64,000 bases of DNA from Arsenophonus apicola (GCF_020268605.1 NZ_CP084223.1:1-64000), one strand, 5' to 3'; shown: positions 38,007-48,287, counted from the stretch's first letter. Made by a program: numbers and translations. The notes: generated by a model not told the origin, from the letters alone.

Positions 38007-38258
38007 ATGCCAACAACCATTCTTAGTACAACAACGGCTAGCATTACTGAATTGAAAACAAACCCAATGGCAACAGTTAATTCAGGAGATGGGTATCCGG
38101 TTGCAATTTTGAATCGTAATCAACCTGCGTTTTACTGCATTCCTGCCGAGTTATATGAACAAATGTTAGAGTTTATTGATGACCAGGAATTAGCAAACCT
38201 GGTCAAAGAGCGTGCAGAGCAAACATTGCATGATGTCAATCTGGATCGTTATTTATGA
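38007..38258 (+). CDS. stbD: StbD-like antitoxin (Phd/YefM family)
   Basis: Labile DNA-binding antitoxin that represses the pair and neutralises StbE. The 83 residues open with MPTTILSTTTASITELKTNP, typical of StbD, with YPVAILNRNQPAFYCIPAEL. Stop overlaps the toxin start by four bases. The pair is oriented against the pil genes that surround it, between pilR and pilQ, and stabilises the plasmid. Confidence 0.9.
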   Translation: MPTTILSTTTASITELKTNPMATVNSGDGYPVAILNRNQPAFYCIPAELYEQMLEFIDDQELANLVKERAEQTLHDVNLDRYL

Positions 38259-38542
38259 TCCATAAAGTTAAGTTCAGAACTGATGCACTTAAAGAATGGA
38301 ACAGTCTTGATCGTTCCATTCAACAGCAATTCGCCAGGAAGTTGAAGAAATGCGCTGAGAATCCGCATATTCCAGCAGCCAGGCTGAAAGGAATGCAAAA
38401 TTGCTATAAAATTAAACTCAGATCATCTGGCTTCAGACTTGTTTACCAAATCATCAAGGATGAGTTAATCATTGCAGTTGTTGCCGTTGGAAAACGTGAG
38501 CATAGTGAAGTTTATAAACTTGCTAGCAAACGACTGCGTTGA
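38255..38542 (+). CDS. stbE: StbE-like toxin (RelE superfamily)
   Basis: RelE-fold mRNA interferase of 95 residues: FRTDALKEWNSLDRSIQQQF, RLKGMQNCYKIKLRSSGFRL, VYQIIKDELIIAVVAVGKRE, with the expected C-terminal basic patch. Coupled to stbD. Acts on translating ribosomes when StbD is degraded. Confidence 0.92.
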   Translation: MIHKVKFRTDALKEWNSLDRSIQQQFARKLKKCAENPHIPAARLKGMQNCYKIKLRSSGFRLVYQIIKDELIIAVVAVGKREHSEVYKLASKRLR

Positions 38543-38553
38543 CATCCTCCTCT

Positions 38554-40062
38554 TTATTCGGGCAGCAACGTATAACTATCTTCATCAATCGGACAGATAA
38601 AATGCGCCGCCAGTGGGTCAACTTCTCCCGCATGAATGTAGTGCAACAGGTGCTGATTGCGGGTGATACCGCCTAATGTTCGATGCCAGTAGGTTTTTGC
38701 AGCCAGCTTTCCCTTTGTCCGATACAGCTCAAAAAATTGCGCATCCGGGGATAATACTTCCGCTACCACAATGCGCCCGACAATCCCGGATTGACAATAC
38801 TCGCATCCTTCATATTTTCGCATAAACACCTTTTCAGGCTGGCATTGGTGTTCAATCAGCAAGCGATCGTCCTCCTCAAGCTGCCCGGCTACCTGCTGAT
38901 AGGGCACTTTGCAGTGCGGACATAAGCGTTGTACCAGGCGTTGACTAATGAGTCCAACAAACAGTTGCGGGTCTGCAATCAGTCGGGCGGATACCCCTTC
39001 TATTTCCAGTCTTTCCAGGATACTTAACGCATCATTGGCGTGTAGGGTCGTCATCAATAGATGCCCTGTCATCGCTGCTTTTAATGCGGTGATGGCCGAT
39101 TCCAAATCGCGGATTTCGCCGTTTAAGATGGCGTCTGGGTCGCAGCGCAGTGCGTAAGCCATCGAGAGCAGCCAAGCGCGCTTGATTTCTTCGGTATTTT
39201 TCTTGTCCGCAATAATCGGCGTCTGGATTGCGCCGTAGATACGCCCTTCGGGTGGGTCTTCAATGGTTAACAACCGTCTTGTCGGCAACTTGTTGACACA
39301 ACGCCACATTGAAAGATACGTTGATGCCGCGGTGCGTAACGTCGTCGATTTTCCTGAGCCGGTTGGCCCCGATAAAATCATTACGCCTTCAGGGCGCCGC
39401 AAAATCCGTTTCAAAACCTTGACTTGCTCTGGCAGAAAGCCTAAGGTTTCAAAGTCCGGTACGTTGTCGCCGTCATCTTTAATCAAACGCATCACCACAT
39501 ACAGCCCACAGACCGAGGGCATATGCGCATAGCGGGCGCCAAATATCCCCAGTGGCTTTAAAAAGCGCTCGGCAATCCGGCCATCCTGATGAAGATTGGG
39601 GTAAAACTGCTTCTCGGTGACGTCACACATCGACAGAATAATAGTGGACGCCAGCGCCATCCCCTCTTCCTTGTTGATACAATCCAGCCGTTGTAATTCA
39701 CCGTGGACTCTGGCCTCAACAAAACAGAATTCACTGCCATCTCGGCCAATGGTAAAATGCAGGTCAGAGGCGGATAGCGCGATTGCCTTTCGAAAGTAAT
39801 TTAATACCCGTTGCTGATTAACGCTGTGACTAGTTACGTCACTTGGTAGCGTAATAGCAACTTGATTCATCTCGTCGAGGGAAACAATCGCCAGACGAAT
39901 TAAACCCGGATACTGTTTTTCCAGTTGACCGACATAGCGTTGAACGTCAAAATTCCCGCCAAAGTTTTCTGCCACAAAAACATCAATCAGCCCGTCTTCT
40001 CCAGATTTCACCCGCACAAAACGGGCAATCTCTGCATCGGGCGGTGGAAGGGTACTTAACAT
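38554..40062 (-). CDS. pilQ: PilQ-like type IV pilus assembly ATPase
   Basis: Hexameric cytoplasmic ATPase for pilin extension. Walker A in ILSGPTGSGKSTTLRT (about residues 235-250), Asp box (LLTIEDPPEGR), Walker B region (DPDAILNGEIRDLES), His box (TGHLLMTTLHANDA), and two CxxC pairs (LCPHCK, GCEYCQ) for zinc. 502 residues, intact. ATG preceded by GGAGTAACCCCTT. Confidence 0.95.
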   Translation of the reverse strand: MLSTLPPPDAEIARFVRVKSGEDGLIDVFVAENFGGNFDVQRYVGQLEKQYPGLIRLAIVSLDEMNQVAITLPSDVTSHSVNQQRVLNYFRKAIALSASDLHFTIGRDGSEFCFVEARVHGELQRLDCINKEEGMALASTIILSMCDVTEKQFYPNLHQDGRIAERFLKPLGIFGARYAHMPSVCGLYVVMRLIKDDGDNVPDFETLGFLPEQVKVLKRILRRPEGVMILSGPTGSGKSTTLRTAASTYLSMWRCVNKLPTRRLLTIEDPPEGRIYGAIQTPIIADKKNTEEIKRAWLLSMAYALRCDPDAILNGEIRDLESAITALKAAMTGHLLMTTLHANDALSILERLEIEGVSARLIADPQLFVGLISQRLVQRLCPHCKVPYQQVAGQLEEDDRLLIEHQCQPEKVFMRKYEGCEYCQSGIVGRIVVAEVLSPDAQFFELYRTKGKLAAKTYWHRTLGGITRNQHLLHYIHAGEVDPLAAHFICPIDEDSYTLLPE

Positions 40063-40076
40063 AAGGGGTTACTCCT

Positions 40077-40550
40077 TTAATAAAATCCCAGCAGGCGTTT
40101 TTCGTTTCCATCCCCGACGATGACCGCGTGTGGGGTAATGGATTCAATCCAAAAAGACGTATCGAGAACCCGCTCACCGTGATGAAGTTCAGTGGTTTTT
40201 CCATTAGCAAAAATCAGTCTGGCGGTCAGTTGCTTGCCACTGCCGTATATTTCTTCTACTTTTGGCAACAGTGTGTTGGGGGAGGCCTTCACGCCTTCAA
40301 TTGCGCGTGATTTCGATATTTGCACATTCACCCCACTGTCTTGAAGCTCCCGTTGTATTTTTGCCCGCGCGGCTTTCGCTTCTAGCAAAATGGTTTCTGC
40401 CTGCAGCTGCTCCAGATGCTTCACGGTGTATTCTTCGATATCGAACATCGGTAATTTTTGGGGTGAGGTGAGCGTAGAGGGTGTTTGCGCAAAGAGTGCA
40501 CCACTTAACCCCCATATCGCAAAAAACTGCACATATTTAATCATTGGCAT
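40077..40550 (-). CDS. pilP: PilP-like pilus biogenesis protein
   Basis: Periplasmic assembly protein. Start chosen at ATG 40550 because AAGGAG precedes it; the first residues (MPMIKYVQFFAIWGLSGALF) form a signal peptide. A central coiled-coil part (LEQLQAETILLEAKAARAKI) and a C-terminal beta-rich domain follow. 157 residues, as in R64 PilP. Start lies within the end of pilO. Confidence 0.85.
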   Translation of the reverse strand: MPMIKYVQFFAIWGLSGALFAQTPSTLTSPQKLPMFDIEEYTVKHLEQLQAETILLEAKAARAKIQRELQDSGVNVQISKSRAIEGVKASPNTLLPKVEEIYGSGKQLTARLIFANGKTTELHHGERVLDTSFWIESITPHAVIVGDGNEKRLLGFY

Positions 40551-41805
40551 ACAATGCTCCTTCAATTCGGTAAAGCAGACGCCCCTGACTGAGGCGGATG
40601 GTCAGAGACTGCAATCGCAATCCCACATCGTCGAGTGCGTCAAATAACAAAATGGGGGTGATAGGGGTTTCCAACGTAAAGGGAAAACGTTGCCACGATG
40701 AAGTCAGCGCTTCATTTGACGCTTCCGGCTCCTGAAGATTGAGATTAAGACGCATGCGTTGGGCAAAGGTCGTTAAGCGCTGGATTTGACTATCCCTATC
40801 CGGCAACGCCCGTGTATCTTTCACCATCTGAAATTTGACCGGTTGCGAAAAGCCCCCAATGTCCCCTTCCTGCGGTAAGTTAAAATACGGCTGGGATTTC
40901 GGAAAATGCTGTTTGACGCGCTCGGCAAAATCACCGACCGTAGTCCCTGGCACACGGGTGTAAGCAAAACGAATTGTTCCGTCCTGGCTACATTGGGCCT
41001 CAGTAAATCGCCAACCGGCCAGCGATAATGGCAGCGCTTGCCACTGCGCTCCACAGCGTTGGATGAACGCTTTTACCCGGGGCATTTCTTGCCAAGGGGT
41101 GGTTGAAGTTGATTGCGCTTGCTGTTGGGCAAGCAATGTCTTTCTGATTTCTGCCTGGTGCAAGGCTGCTTTTTGCGCCTGATAGCTGCGGAAGCCCCAA
41201 TGTCCGGTGGCGAGTAAAATCAAAAGCGCCGTAATACCCAAAAAAACACCTCGGCGAGAGGTGGTTTTAAACCGCGCGCTAGCTGGGAACCCCCCTTTGC
41301 AAATGAATGCGTCCAAATCAAAAGGGGTGCTATTGGGGATTTGCCAGTCTTCTGGTGCAAAAATCTGCCAGCCTGTCTCTGGCTCACTATTAAGTTGCAG
41401 AAAGTTTTTCTGCATCTTTTCGATAGTATGCCTGTCGCCCACCACATCATTGGTCAAAACACCCTCAAGAAAACTGACAAAAAGGTAGTTTTTTTCCTCA
41501 ATAGCTATGATGACAAAGCCGCTCGTTTTCAGTTTTTGCACAATCAACAATGACAGTGCAAATCCTTCTTTTACTGATTTTGGTAAGTGCAGTGGACGCC
41601 AGTTCATCATACCCAGCAACACTTTCAGGTTTTTTTCACGGTCACGGTAGCGATAACTGACAACATGCGTCGCACCCCGCCGGCGGGCTTGTGCTTTTGG
41701 CTTTTTAAAGGCGCGCAATGGGGCAGGGACCCAGTCAATACCTGCAACAAAAACGGTGTTCCCTCGCAAAATTGGCGTGATAGCGAATTGCGTTTTTTTC
41801 TGCAT
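40537..41805 (-). CDS. pilO: PilO-like pilus accessory protein
   Basis: Inner-membrane protein of the thin-pilus machine, 422 residues from ATG 41805 (MQKKTQFAITPILRG), which follows GAGG; the GTG at 41817 overlaps the pilN stop. One transmembrane segment near residues 190-210 (FLGITALLILLATGHWGF) follows a cytoplasmic half; the periplasmic part contains a disulfide candidate pair (QRCGAQ, EAQCSQ). Confidence 0.9.
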   Translation of the reverse strand: MQKKTQFAITPILRGNTVFVAGIDWVPAPLRAFKKPKAQARRRGATHVVSYRYRDREKNLKVLLGMMNWRPLHLPKSVKEGFALSLLIVQKLKTSGFVIIAIEEKNYLFVSFLEGVLTNDVVGDRHTIEKMQKNFLQLNSEPETGWQIFAPEDWQIPNSTPFDLDAFICKGGFPASARFKTTSRRGVFLGITALLILLATGHWGFRSYQAQKAALHQAEIRKTLLAQQQAQSTSTTPWQEMPRVKAFIQRCGAQWQALPLSLAGWRFTEAQCSQDGTIRFAYTRVPGTTVGDFAERVKQHFPKSQPYFNLPQEGDIGGFSQPVKFQMVKDTRALPDRDSQIQRLTTFAQRMRLNLNLQEPEASNEALTSSWQRFPFTLETPITPILLFDALDDVGLRLQSLTIRLSQGRLLYRIEGALYAND

Positions 41806-41813
41806 GGTCGACC

Positions 41814-43436
41814 TCACAGTAAAACCGGGGTGATTAACACCACTAACAACTTATCACGCTCATCGGCTGTTTTGCCGCCGCCTAAGCCAAAGAACCACGG
41901 TTGGCCAACACCTTGTTGGCTGCCTTTGCGGCCGGTTTGCTGAAAGCCGGACAAGATAAGCGTCTGCCCGGTTTTCATCTTCACGCGCTGATTAAAAGTT
42001 TTTAGCTGGGTATTTAAAAGTTCAACGGAACTCTCACCAGAGGTGAAGGTGCGCCTTGTCGGTGGCTCAGAAAGGTTGATTGCAAATTGCAGGAGCAAAT
42101 GCTGATTGTCGCTCATGATATTCGGCAGCATGTTAATATTGAAGCCGGTGGTGATTGTGGCCGGTTGTATTGATGTCGCATTGCCCACATTGGCGGTCGA
42201 TTGCGTTGTGACCTGTGCCACATAGTCTTCCTGCTCAGCCACCTGCATCGCCACGGGAGACAGGTTGGTGGTCGTTGAAGACTGTTGGGTCACGACACTC
42301 ACTTTCGCCTGCTCTGACAACGCTTTGATAAAGGCTTTGGAGCCGGCAAGCTGACCATCAACCAGCGAAATACCGCCGGTCATGATATTTCCGGCTACTG
42401 AACCAAACGATTGGGTTAGGGTTAACCCAAGTTTGCCGGTATTAAAAACCGCTGCCCAATCAAGTCCTAGCTGGTCTTTTTGATGCTTTTCAACACTTAA
42501 TACTTCCACATTCAAAATGACCTGCCTGTCGAGCGTTTGATTGCGCTCGGCAACAAACTGCTCAACGGTATCCAAAACGCGCGGGACATCGGTGACGGTC
42601 AGGTTGCCCGCAGAAAGAAACATCCGCCCTAGTCCGGGCGTGAGCATCGATTTCACTGCCCCTTGTAAATCCGCATAGAGCGACGATTTAATCAAGGTAG
42701 AGGTGGATTGTGAGGTATTTGTATCGCCGGCAATCGAATTGCCGCCCTGTCCACCACTATTACCGGATTTTGAGGTGGTGCCACTGACGACTTTCGACTG
42801 ATATTCAGTCTGCGAGTCCATGAAGTTCAGAGTAAATGACCGCGTTTCCAACGCGTAGATAACAATCTTTCCTGAGTCATAGCGCCACGATACGCCCAGA
42901 CGACTGACTATCGTATCCAAAAGACCGGCCAACGTCCCCTGCCAGTGAATCTCCTTCAAGGTGGCACCGCCGGTCATCGGTGGCGACGCTGCGGGTGAGC
43001 CTATTGCAGAAAGCGGGAGCATGCCATTAGCATCCGGCAGCGGAATATCCCCTTTGATTTGCTGGGTCTGGCCACCCCCAACGCCCCCGATTAATGTTAA
43101 CGCATCGGGGGTGATAGAAACCGGAATACGACAAACGCGGGTGATGCGCTCAGAAACCTCATGCAAACTGATTGCGCCCTGACGATGAAGGGTGATATTG
43201 CAAGGCGGTGTCGTTCTTTTGGTCACCGCACGCACGTTAATAGGAGTAGTATCCACCCATTGCCGAGGTGTTTCGCGCATCACCGACTGTGGACTGGTCA
43301 GTTGCTTAATGTGCTGTTTTGCCTGCGCGCTGATATCATCACTGCGCTGGAGATTTTGATTAATGCGGTCAACACTGGCGCAGCCAGATAATGCCAGCGC
43401 CAAGAAAAATGGCGCAGCGGGAAAAATCGCTCGCAT
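41814..43436 (-). CDS. pilN: PilN-like secretin lipoprotein
   Basis: Outer-membrane secretin pore of the thin pilus. The start at 43436 gives a lipoprotein signal MRAIFPAAPFFLALALSGCA with the acylated Cys near residue 19. N0/N1 domains, a Ser/Gly-rich loop (GTTSKSGNSGGQGGNS), and a secretin domain (PRVLDTVEQFVAERN, ILNVEVLSVEKHQKDQLGLD, MKTGQTLILSGFQQTGRKG) are visible. 540 residues, close to R64 PilN (560). Ribosome site AAAGGATATACC precedes it. Upstream hairpin at 43527. Confidence 0.94.
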   Translation of the reverse strand: MRAIFPAAPFFLALALSGCASVDRINQNLQRSDDISAQAKQHIKQLTSPQSVMRETPRQWVDTTPINVRAVTKRTTPPCNITLHRQGAISLHEVSERITRVCRIPVSITPDALTLIGGVGGGQTQQIKGDIPLPDANGMLPLSAIGSPAASPPMTGGATLKEIHWQGTLAGLLDTIVSRLGVSWRYDSGKIVIYALETRSFTLNFMDSQTEYQSKVVSGTTSKSGNSGGQGGNSIAGDTNTSQSTSTLIKSSLYADLQGAVKSMLTPGLGRMFLSAGNLTVTDVPRVLDTVEQFVAERNQTLDRQVILNVEVLSVEKHQKDQLGLDWAAVFNTGKLGLTLTQSFGSVAGNIMTGGISLVDGQLAGSKAFIKALSEQAKVSVVTQQSSTTTNLSPVAMQVAEQEDYVAQVTTQSTANVGNATSIQPATITTGFNINMLPNIMSDNQHLLLQFAINLSEPPTRRTFTSGESSVELLNTQLKTFNQRVKMKTGQTLILSGFQQTGRKGSQQGVGQPWFFGLGGGKTADERDKLLVVLITPVLL

Positions 43437-43526
43437 GGTATATCCTTTTGTTTTAACTTTTAAAGGCGTGAAAGATGAAATTGAAAGTATTGTTTGCTTA
43501 CTGTCAGGAGTTAGGACGCATTGTGT

Positions 43527-43593
43527 CCATCTTAACCTCCAAAGGGTACTCCCACCGACATAAGGTGGGAGGGGAATTTGGAGGTTAAGATGG
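43527..43593. promoter_or_regulatory. 67-bp perfect-armed hairpin between divergent genes
   Basis: Outer arms of 17 bp (43527-43543 and 43577-43593) are perfectly complementary, and an inner stem CTCCCACC/GGTGGGAG (43549-43556, 43564-43571) closes a 7-base loop. Each outer arm contains TTTGGAGGTTAAGATGG, a complete ribosome site with ATG, reading outwards on both strands. A translational or transcriptional control element for pilN and the small rightward gene is inferred. Confidence 0.7.
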
Positions 43594-43820
43594 AAAGAGG
43601 AAGATTTAGCCACTATATTGATGAAGTGCTCAAAACACCTAATGTGAGATATTTCAAAATATTTTTGCTTAATCCTGAAATTTCGGAAAACCCCAAATTT
43701 AACGAGATCAATCTTAAGATATCCTCACTGAGACAATTAGCTATCTATTTTGAATTAAAAACTAAAAAATCCGATGAATCAGGTTCAGACACCAAGGAAG
43801 GTGCTAACTTAAACTGCTGA
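43590..43820 (+). CDS. 76-residue hypothetical protein
   Basis: Starts at an ATG with an ideal GGAGGTTAAG, located in the hairpin arm. Sequence MERGRFSHYIDEVLKTPNVR ... is charged with no membrane segment. Its 3' end overlaps the opposite-strand gene (43745-44137) by 76 bases, so one of the two 3' ends may be wrong. No family recognised. Confidence 0.4.
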   Translation: MERGRFSHYIDEVLKTPNVRYFKIFLLNPEISENPKFNEINLKISSLRQLAIYFELKTKKSDESGSDTKEGANLNC

Positions 43821-44137
43821 GCAAGTTTAGTGATAAATATAAGTACATCAGCAGCGTTCGGTAATGATACTTGCTTGTGATTCGCCTTAATGTCCTCGTC
43901 AGAAACTGGCGAGAAATTTAAATCATCTGAAAAAATTGTTACAAGTAATATTTTTTCGTCGCTGTAATGAATAATAACCTCAGTAATAGCCGTGCACCCA
44001 CGGTAACATTTAACAAAAATTTTAGTGATTTTTGGCATTCGCTGTTTAACGCTTAGCAAGAAATTATCCCATTCCTGGCTTTGCTCAATTTCTTCGGTGA
44101 AGGTAATATCAAATAGGTCATCCGAAAAATATCCCAT
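43745..44137 (-). CDS. 130-residue hypothetical protein
   Basis: Acidic protein (MGYFSDDLFDITFTEEIEQS ...) with a hydrophobic core pattern but no signal or membrane segment. GGAGAAAAGA precedes the ATG. It stands between Tn3 copy B and the pil operon. Size and acidity recall small immunity-type proteins, but I do not recognise it. Confidence 0.5.
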   Translation of the reverse strand: MGYFSDDLFDITFTEEIEQSQEWDNFLLSVKQRMPKITKIFVKCYRGCTAITEVIIHYSDEKILLVTIFSDDLNFSPVSDEDIKANHKQVSLPNAADVLIFITKLAQQFKLAPSLVSEPDSSDFLVFNSK

Positions 44138-44225
44138 TCTTTTCTCCTAATCAAACGTCAATAGGGAAGATGAATCTGCATTGGTAGGGGTCAGCTTGGA
44201 AAACGGAAAATATCCTACGCTAAGC

Positions 44226-47202
44226 TTATTTTTTGTACCGACCTATATTAACTGCACGCAACGGACGGTATTTACCTGAGCCCAACTTTAGATTATTCCG
44301 CCAGATATAATCACCACTTAGATTGATATGCTCCCAACCTAGAGGGGATAAATGAGAAATTAATGCCTCATGAATCTGAATTCCTTTTCGTTTTAAAGAT
44401 TCGATAGCTCTTTCTATATATACGGTATTCCACAACGTAATCGCCGCTGTTAACAATGTTAACCCACAGGCACGATAGCTTTGATTTTCCAGACCTCGAT
44501 CTCTGATTTCGCCTAACCGGTGCATAAAAATGGCTCGTGCTAGGGCATTGCGAGCTTCACCCTTATTTAAACCTGCTTGCACTCGACGACGTAGCTCAGG
44601 ATCGCAAAACCAATCCAGCATAAACAGCGTTCGTTCGATACGACCGATTTCCCGTAATGCTTTTGCCAGACCATTTTGTTTGGGATAACTCGCCAATTTT
44701 TTTAACATTAGCGACGCAGTGACTGTTCCCTGTTTAATCGAGGTTGCCAGCCGAAGTACCTCATGCCAATGTTTTTCAATTTCCCGGATATCCAGACTCG
44801 TCGAGGATATCAGCGACTGTAGCCCGGGTATTGTTTTGCTTTCCCTTTGATAAATAGTTTCTTTTCAGGAAGATCCCTGATCCGAGGGCAGAATGCAAAT
44901 CCCAATAAATGCATAAGTGCGAAGACATGCTCAGTGAAACCAGCTGTATCGGTATAATGCTCTGTAATTTCCAATTCACTTTCGTGATACAACAAGCCAT
45001 CAAGTACATGGGTAGAATCTCTTACTCTGCTAATGACTTGAGTATAAAATGGGCTGTATTGATCTGAGATATGAGTATAAATCTGCACACCAGGCTCTGG
45101 GCCGTATTTTAGATTTACATGTCCTGCATATCGACCATGACTTCCAACCCGAAAATTTTGCCCGTCAGATGATGACGTTGTACCATTTCCCCACACGGCT
45201 GCCAGCGGGCTCTTTTTTTGGGTATTCACCAGCTCAGCAAGTGCAGCTGAATAAGTTTCATCTCTGATGTACCAAGCTTGAATACCTTCGAGTGATGATT
45301 TTGTTGTTCCTGGGCAGGACTGAGCCATTTTCGTTATCCCCAAATTGATACCATCTGCAAGGATAGTCGTCAGTAACAACTTTTTTGTTTTGGGTCTGAC
45401 GTGATTATTTTTGAGGTGAGTAAAGTGGTGGGTAAATCCACTCCAACCGTCCACTTCATCTAATATTTCAGTGATTTTTGGGCGAGGTAACATGGCATAA
45501 ACGAGGTCAGCAAAGGAGAAACGTCTGAAGGAACGCTGTCATCAAGTGGCGTTACTTTTACACCATTTTCTGATATATCAACATCATGCAAATCTCCCGC
45601 AATCGCCATCGCATTCACTTCTTCCAGACGTGATGATAACAGCGCCATACGTGAGCTAAGGTATTTTTGGCAATCTGTTGGAATGGCGAGTGGTAACTGA
45701 GTCTCTTTGAGTAATTTTTCAAAATCAGCGGAAGGAATAAGATAATCGTCAAAATTCTGGTAGCGTCGCGACCCCTTTACCCAGATATCACCCGATCTTA
45801 ATGCGCCTTTTAGCTCATTAAGGACACAAAACTCATAGTATTTTCGGTCAATCCCCGAGGGGTTATGACCAATTTTTCCAGTTTTCAGGGATAAAATTTA
45901 TGGGCGCGGATGGCGGCACCTTTCGGAGTTGTTTTCGGTATATTTCTTTATAGGGTCTCAAGCGCTTCACTAAGTGACAGCGCTGTAGGAGTTGCCTTGA
46001 ATTGCAATGCTGATAACATACGGGGGGCATATTTACGCAACGTACTGTATTTTTCGGTGATCAGATTAAGAGGCTCAAAATTATCCTTTCGGGCTAAAAA
46101 CTGTGTTTCTTCCAGACTGGCGACAAATTCTGGCCAAGGAAGTACGCCTTCTATTGCAGTCCAAGGATCATCCCCTGATTCTCGTGCATTTAGCAGAGCC
46201 TGCCCAACGGTAAGATATTGCTTTAACTTACTCTGAATGAGTTTTCCTGTTTTTTGAAGTCGTTCGGCCTGTGTACGCTTTGCTCTACTGAATAAACTGC
46301 CCAAGATACGTTCATGTAATTCGATAATTTCATCAGTCAGTGTGGCCCTTGCTTCTGAGATAACACAAACCAACATGGCGTAACGACGTGTCTCGGAGAA
46401 TTTAGCCAGATCCCTGCTATTCATTTTTCTACCTTCTCGAGCCAATTTGAGCAGTCGGTTTTGGTGAACGGAAAGCGAAATACCTTCAGGTAAAGCCAAT
46501 CCCTCAATAGCATTTAATCTATCAATATGCTGCAACACATTTTTACCATTAATTTTCCCCGGAGGTTGAAGCAGCCAAGCAAGACGGCTTAGTTGTTCAT
46601 CCCCTGAGATCAACAGATTATCTAAGGCTGTTTTATGTTGTGGTTCCAGTTGCGTTGTCAGTGCTGTAAACACTGCTCTATCCGCAATTGTCGTGGCTTC
46701 AGCAAGGGTCCTCTCAACCACATCAATGGAAGGGAAGATAACATTATTATTATGTAGCCAGATGAGCATCTCTTCAGCAAGGATCAAACCTTTGTCGGTT
46801 CGCATAGCATGAGGATATAAATGACTAATGCACATTTTTTGCAAAGGCTTACTGAATGGCACTAATTGTAAATAGCGATAGAGCTCGGCAAGGTGCTCCC
46901 AACGGGTTTCCTCTCTAGCAGCGTACTTTTGCCATAAATCAGGATTGAGTTTCAATCTCTCTGCCACTCTGGATAGAATACCATCGTGGGGAAGCGCATT
47001 TTTATCTGGGGTAAAACCCAGCCCTCGTAGATAACAGAGTAAAATTGCAAAGCCTAAACGGTTAGGGGGTCTTCGATGTTTTTTAATGAGAATCAGATCT
47101 TGCTCATTTAAAAAACATATTCGTGCTGAAGCAGGATGTCATCATCAGGTACAACCAGTAAACGTTCTTTTCATCACTGCTCAGTATTTGTCGTCGTGGC
47201 AT
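44226..47202 (-). pseudogene. tnpA: Tn3-family transposase, copy B, frame broken
   Basis: Start MPRRQILS at 47202. Longest pieces are 46967-45948 (MAERLKLNPDLWQKYAAREE ... LSEALETL), 45648-45460, 45493-44810 and 44708-44226. Breaks differ from copy A: here a two-base insertion near 47131 (CTGCTTCAGCAC against CTGCTCGCAC), a loss near 45505, C3/C4 change near 44825, and others. Combining both copies gives one intact transposase frame, so neither set of breaks is shared ancestry. Confidence 0.88.
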
Positions 47203-47258
47203 CAATGCTCTCCCAGAATACGGACATAGCTCGCTCTGATTTTCAAAATATAAGCCTA

Positions 47259-47882
47259 TTAAGAAAATGTTTTCTGTTTAACAATGCGTATAACCGTTCG
47301 TTCAGAAACACCACATAACCTCGCAGTATCTCGGATGCTCTGCCTATTATTTACTCGAAGTTCAATGATTTTTTCATGCAATTGATGGTCAGCCTGACGC
47401 CCCCTGAATTTACCTACCGCCTTAGCTTTTGCTATACCTTCCTGTTGTCGGCGGCGACGATCCAGATAATCTTTTCTAGCGATAGCAGCCAGCATGTCTA
47501 ACATCATCCCGTTAATAGCTTTAAGCATAACAAAGGTAAACTCATCGCCAACATTTGACGTCAGAGCTATATGGCTTGTTGGAAGATCCAAACTAACAAC
47601 AATAAGGTCTTTTTCCTGGATAAGACGTTTTAATTTTTCCCAACCCTTTTCATCTAGGCGTGAAAGACGATCAACCTGTTCAATGAGAATAATGTCACCA
47701 GATGCTGCATCATCAAGCAAACGTAAAAGTTCTGGTCGTTGGAGTGAGGCCCCAGATACATTTTCAGTGTACCAACTGGCCATGCGAAACCCTTTTTCTT
47801 CAACGAAAGCTTTCATCCTATTTTTAGCTCGGAGAGCGTCCTGTTCTTTTGTTGATGCGCGGAGATAACCATGAATGTACAT
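47259..47882 (-). CDS. tnpR: serine recombinase (resolvase), copy B
   Basis: Intact 207-residue resolvase: MYIHGYLRASTKEQDALRAK with the catalytic serine at residue 10, LIEQVDRLSRL, and C-terminal HTH SIRDTARLCGVSERTVIRIV. Gives the correct N-terminal reading for the copy at 249. Confidence 0.94.
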   Translation of the reverse strand: MYIHGYLRASTKEQDALRAKNRMKAFVEEKGFRMASWYTENVSGASLQRPELLRLLDDAASGDIILIEQVDRLSRLDEKGWEKLKRLIQEKDLIVVSLDLPTSHIALTSNVGDEFTFVMLKAINGMMLDMLAAIARKDYLDRRRRQQEGIAKAKAVGKFRGRQADHQLHEKIIELRVNNRQSIRDTARLCGVSERTVIRIVKQKTFS

Positions 47883-48287
47883 TTTTCACCCATTGATGAC
47901 GTTTAAGTGGTGATCATAATGTATATGACAGATAAGTAATGATCTAATAGAAAAATGTCAACCCATTAGCTTGTGACAATGGGGTGTACTCAAATGTCAT
48001 GCGTGGTTAGGTTTTGAGTTTACAATGATGAGGTGAAAGAGAAGTGGTTAAATAGGTAAAAGAATTTAGACAATATCAATTTGTACATAAAATAGCCTTA
48101 GCGTAGGATATTTTCCGTTTTCCAAGCGCACCCCTTCCTCTGCTCCCCACCCACATAATACGTACATCTATTTCGTACAAAAATCACTGCCGTGAATTTT
48201 TACTTATAAACTAATATTAATATCGACTTTAATTTTTATTTGGGGTTCTACGCCGGAACCTCATAAAACAAAAAAAAGGATTCTCAG

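Larger units (their letters stand above)
44187..48134 (-). mobile_element. Tn3-family transposon, copy B
   Basis: Complete element, inverted relative to copy A: left end GGGGTCAGCTTGGAAAACGG, right end read inward GGGGTGCGCTTGGAAAACGG. Flanking pentamers TGGTA and TTCCT do not match, as would happen after inversion or deletion involving another copy. Carries a broken tnpA and an intact recombinase. Confidence 0.92.
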
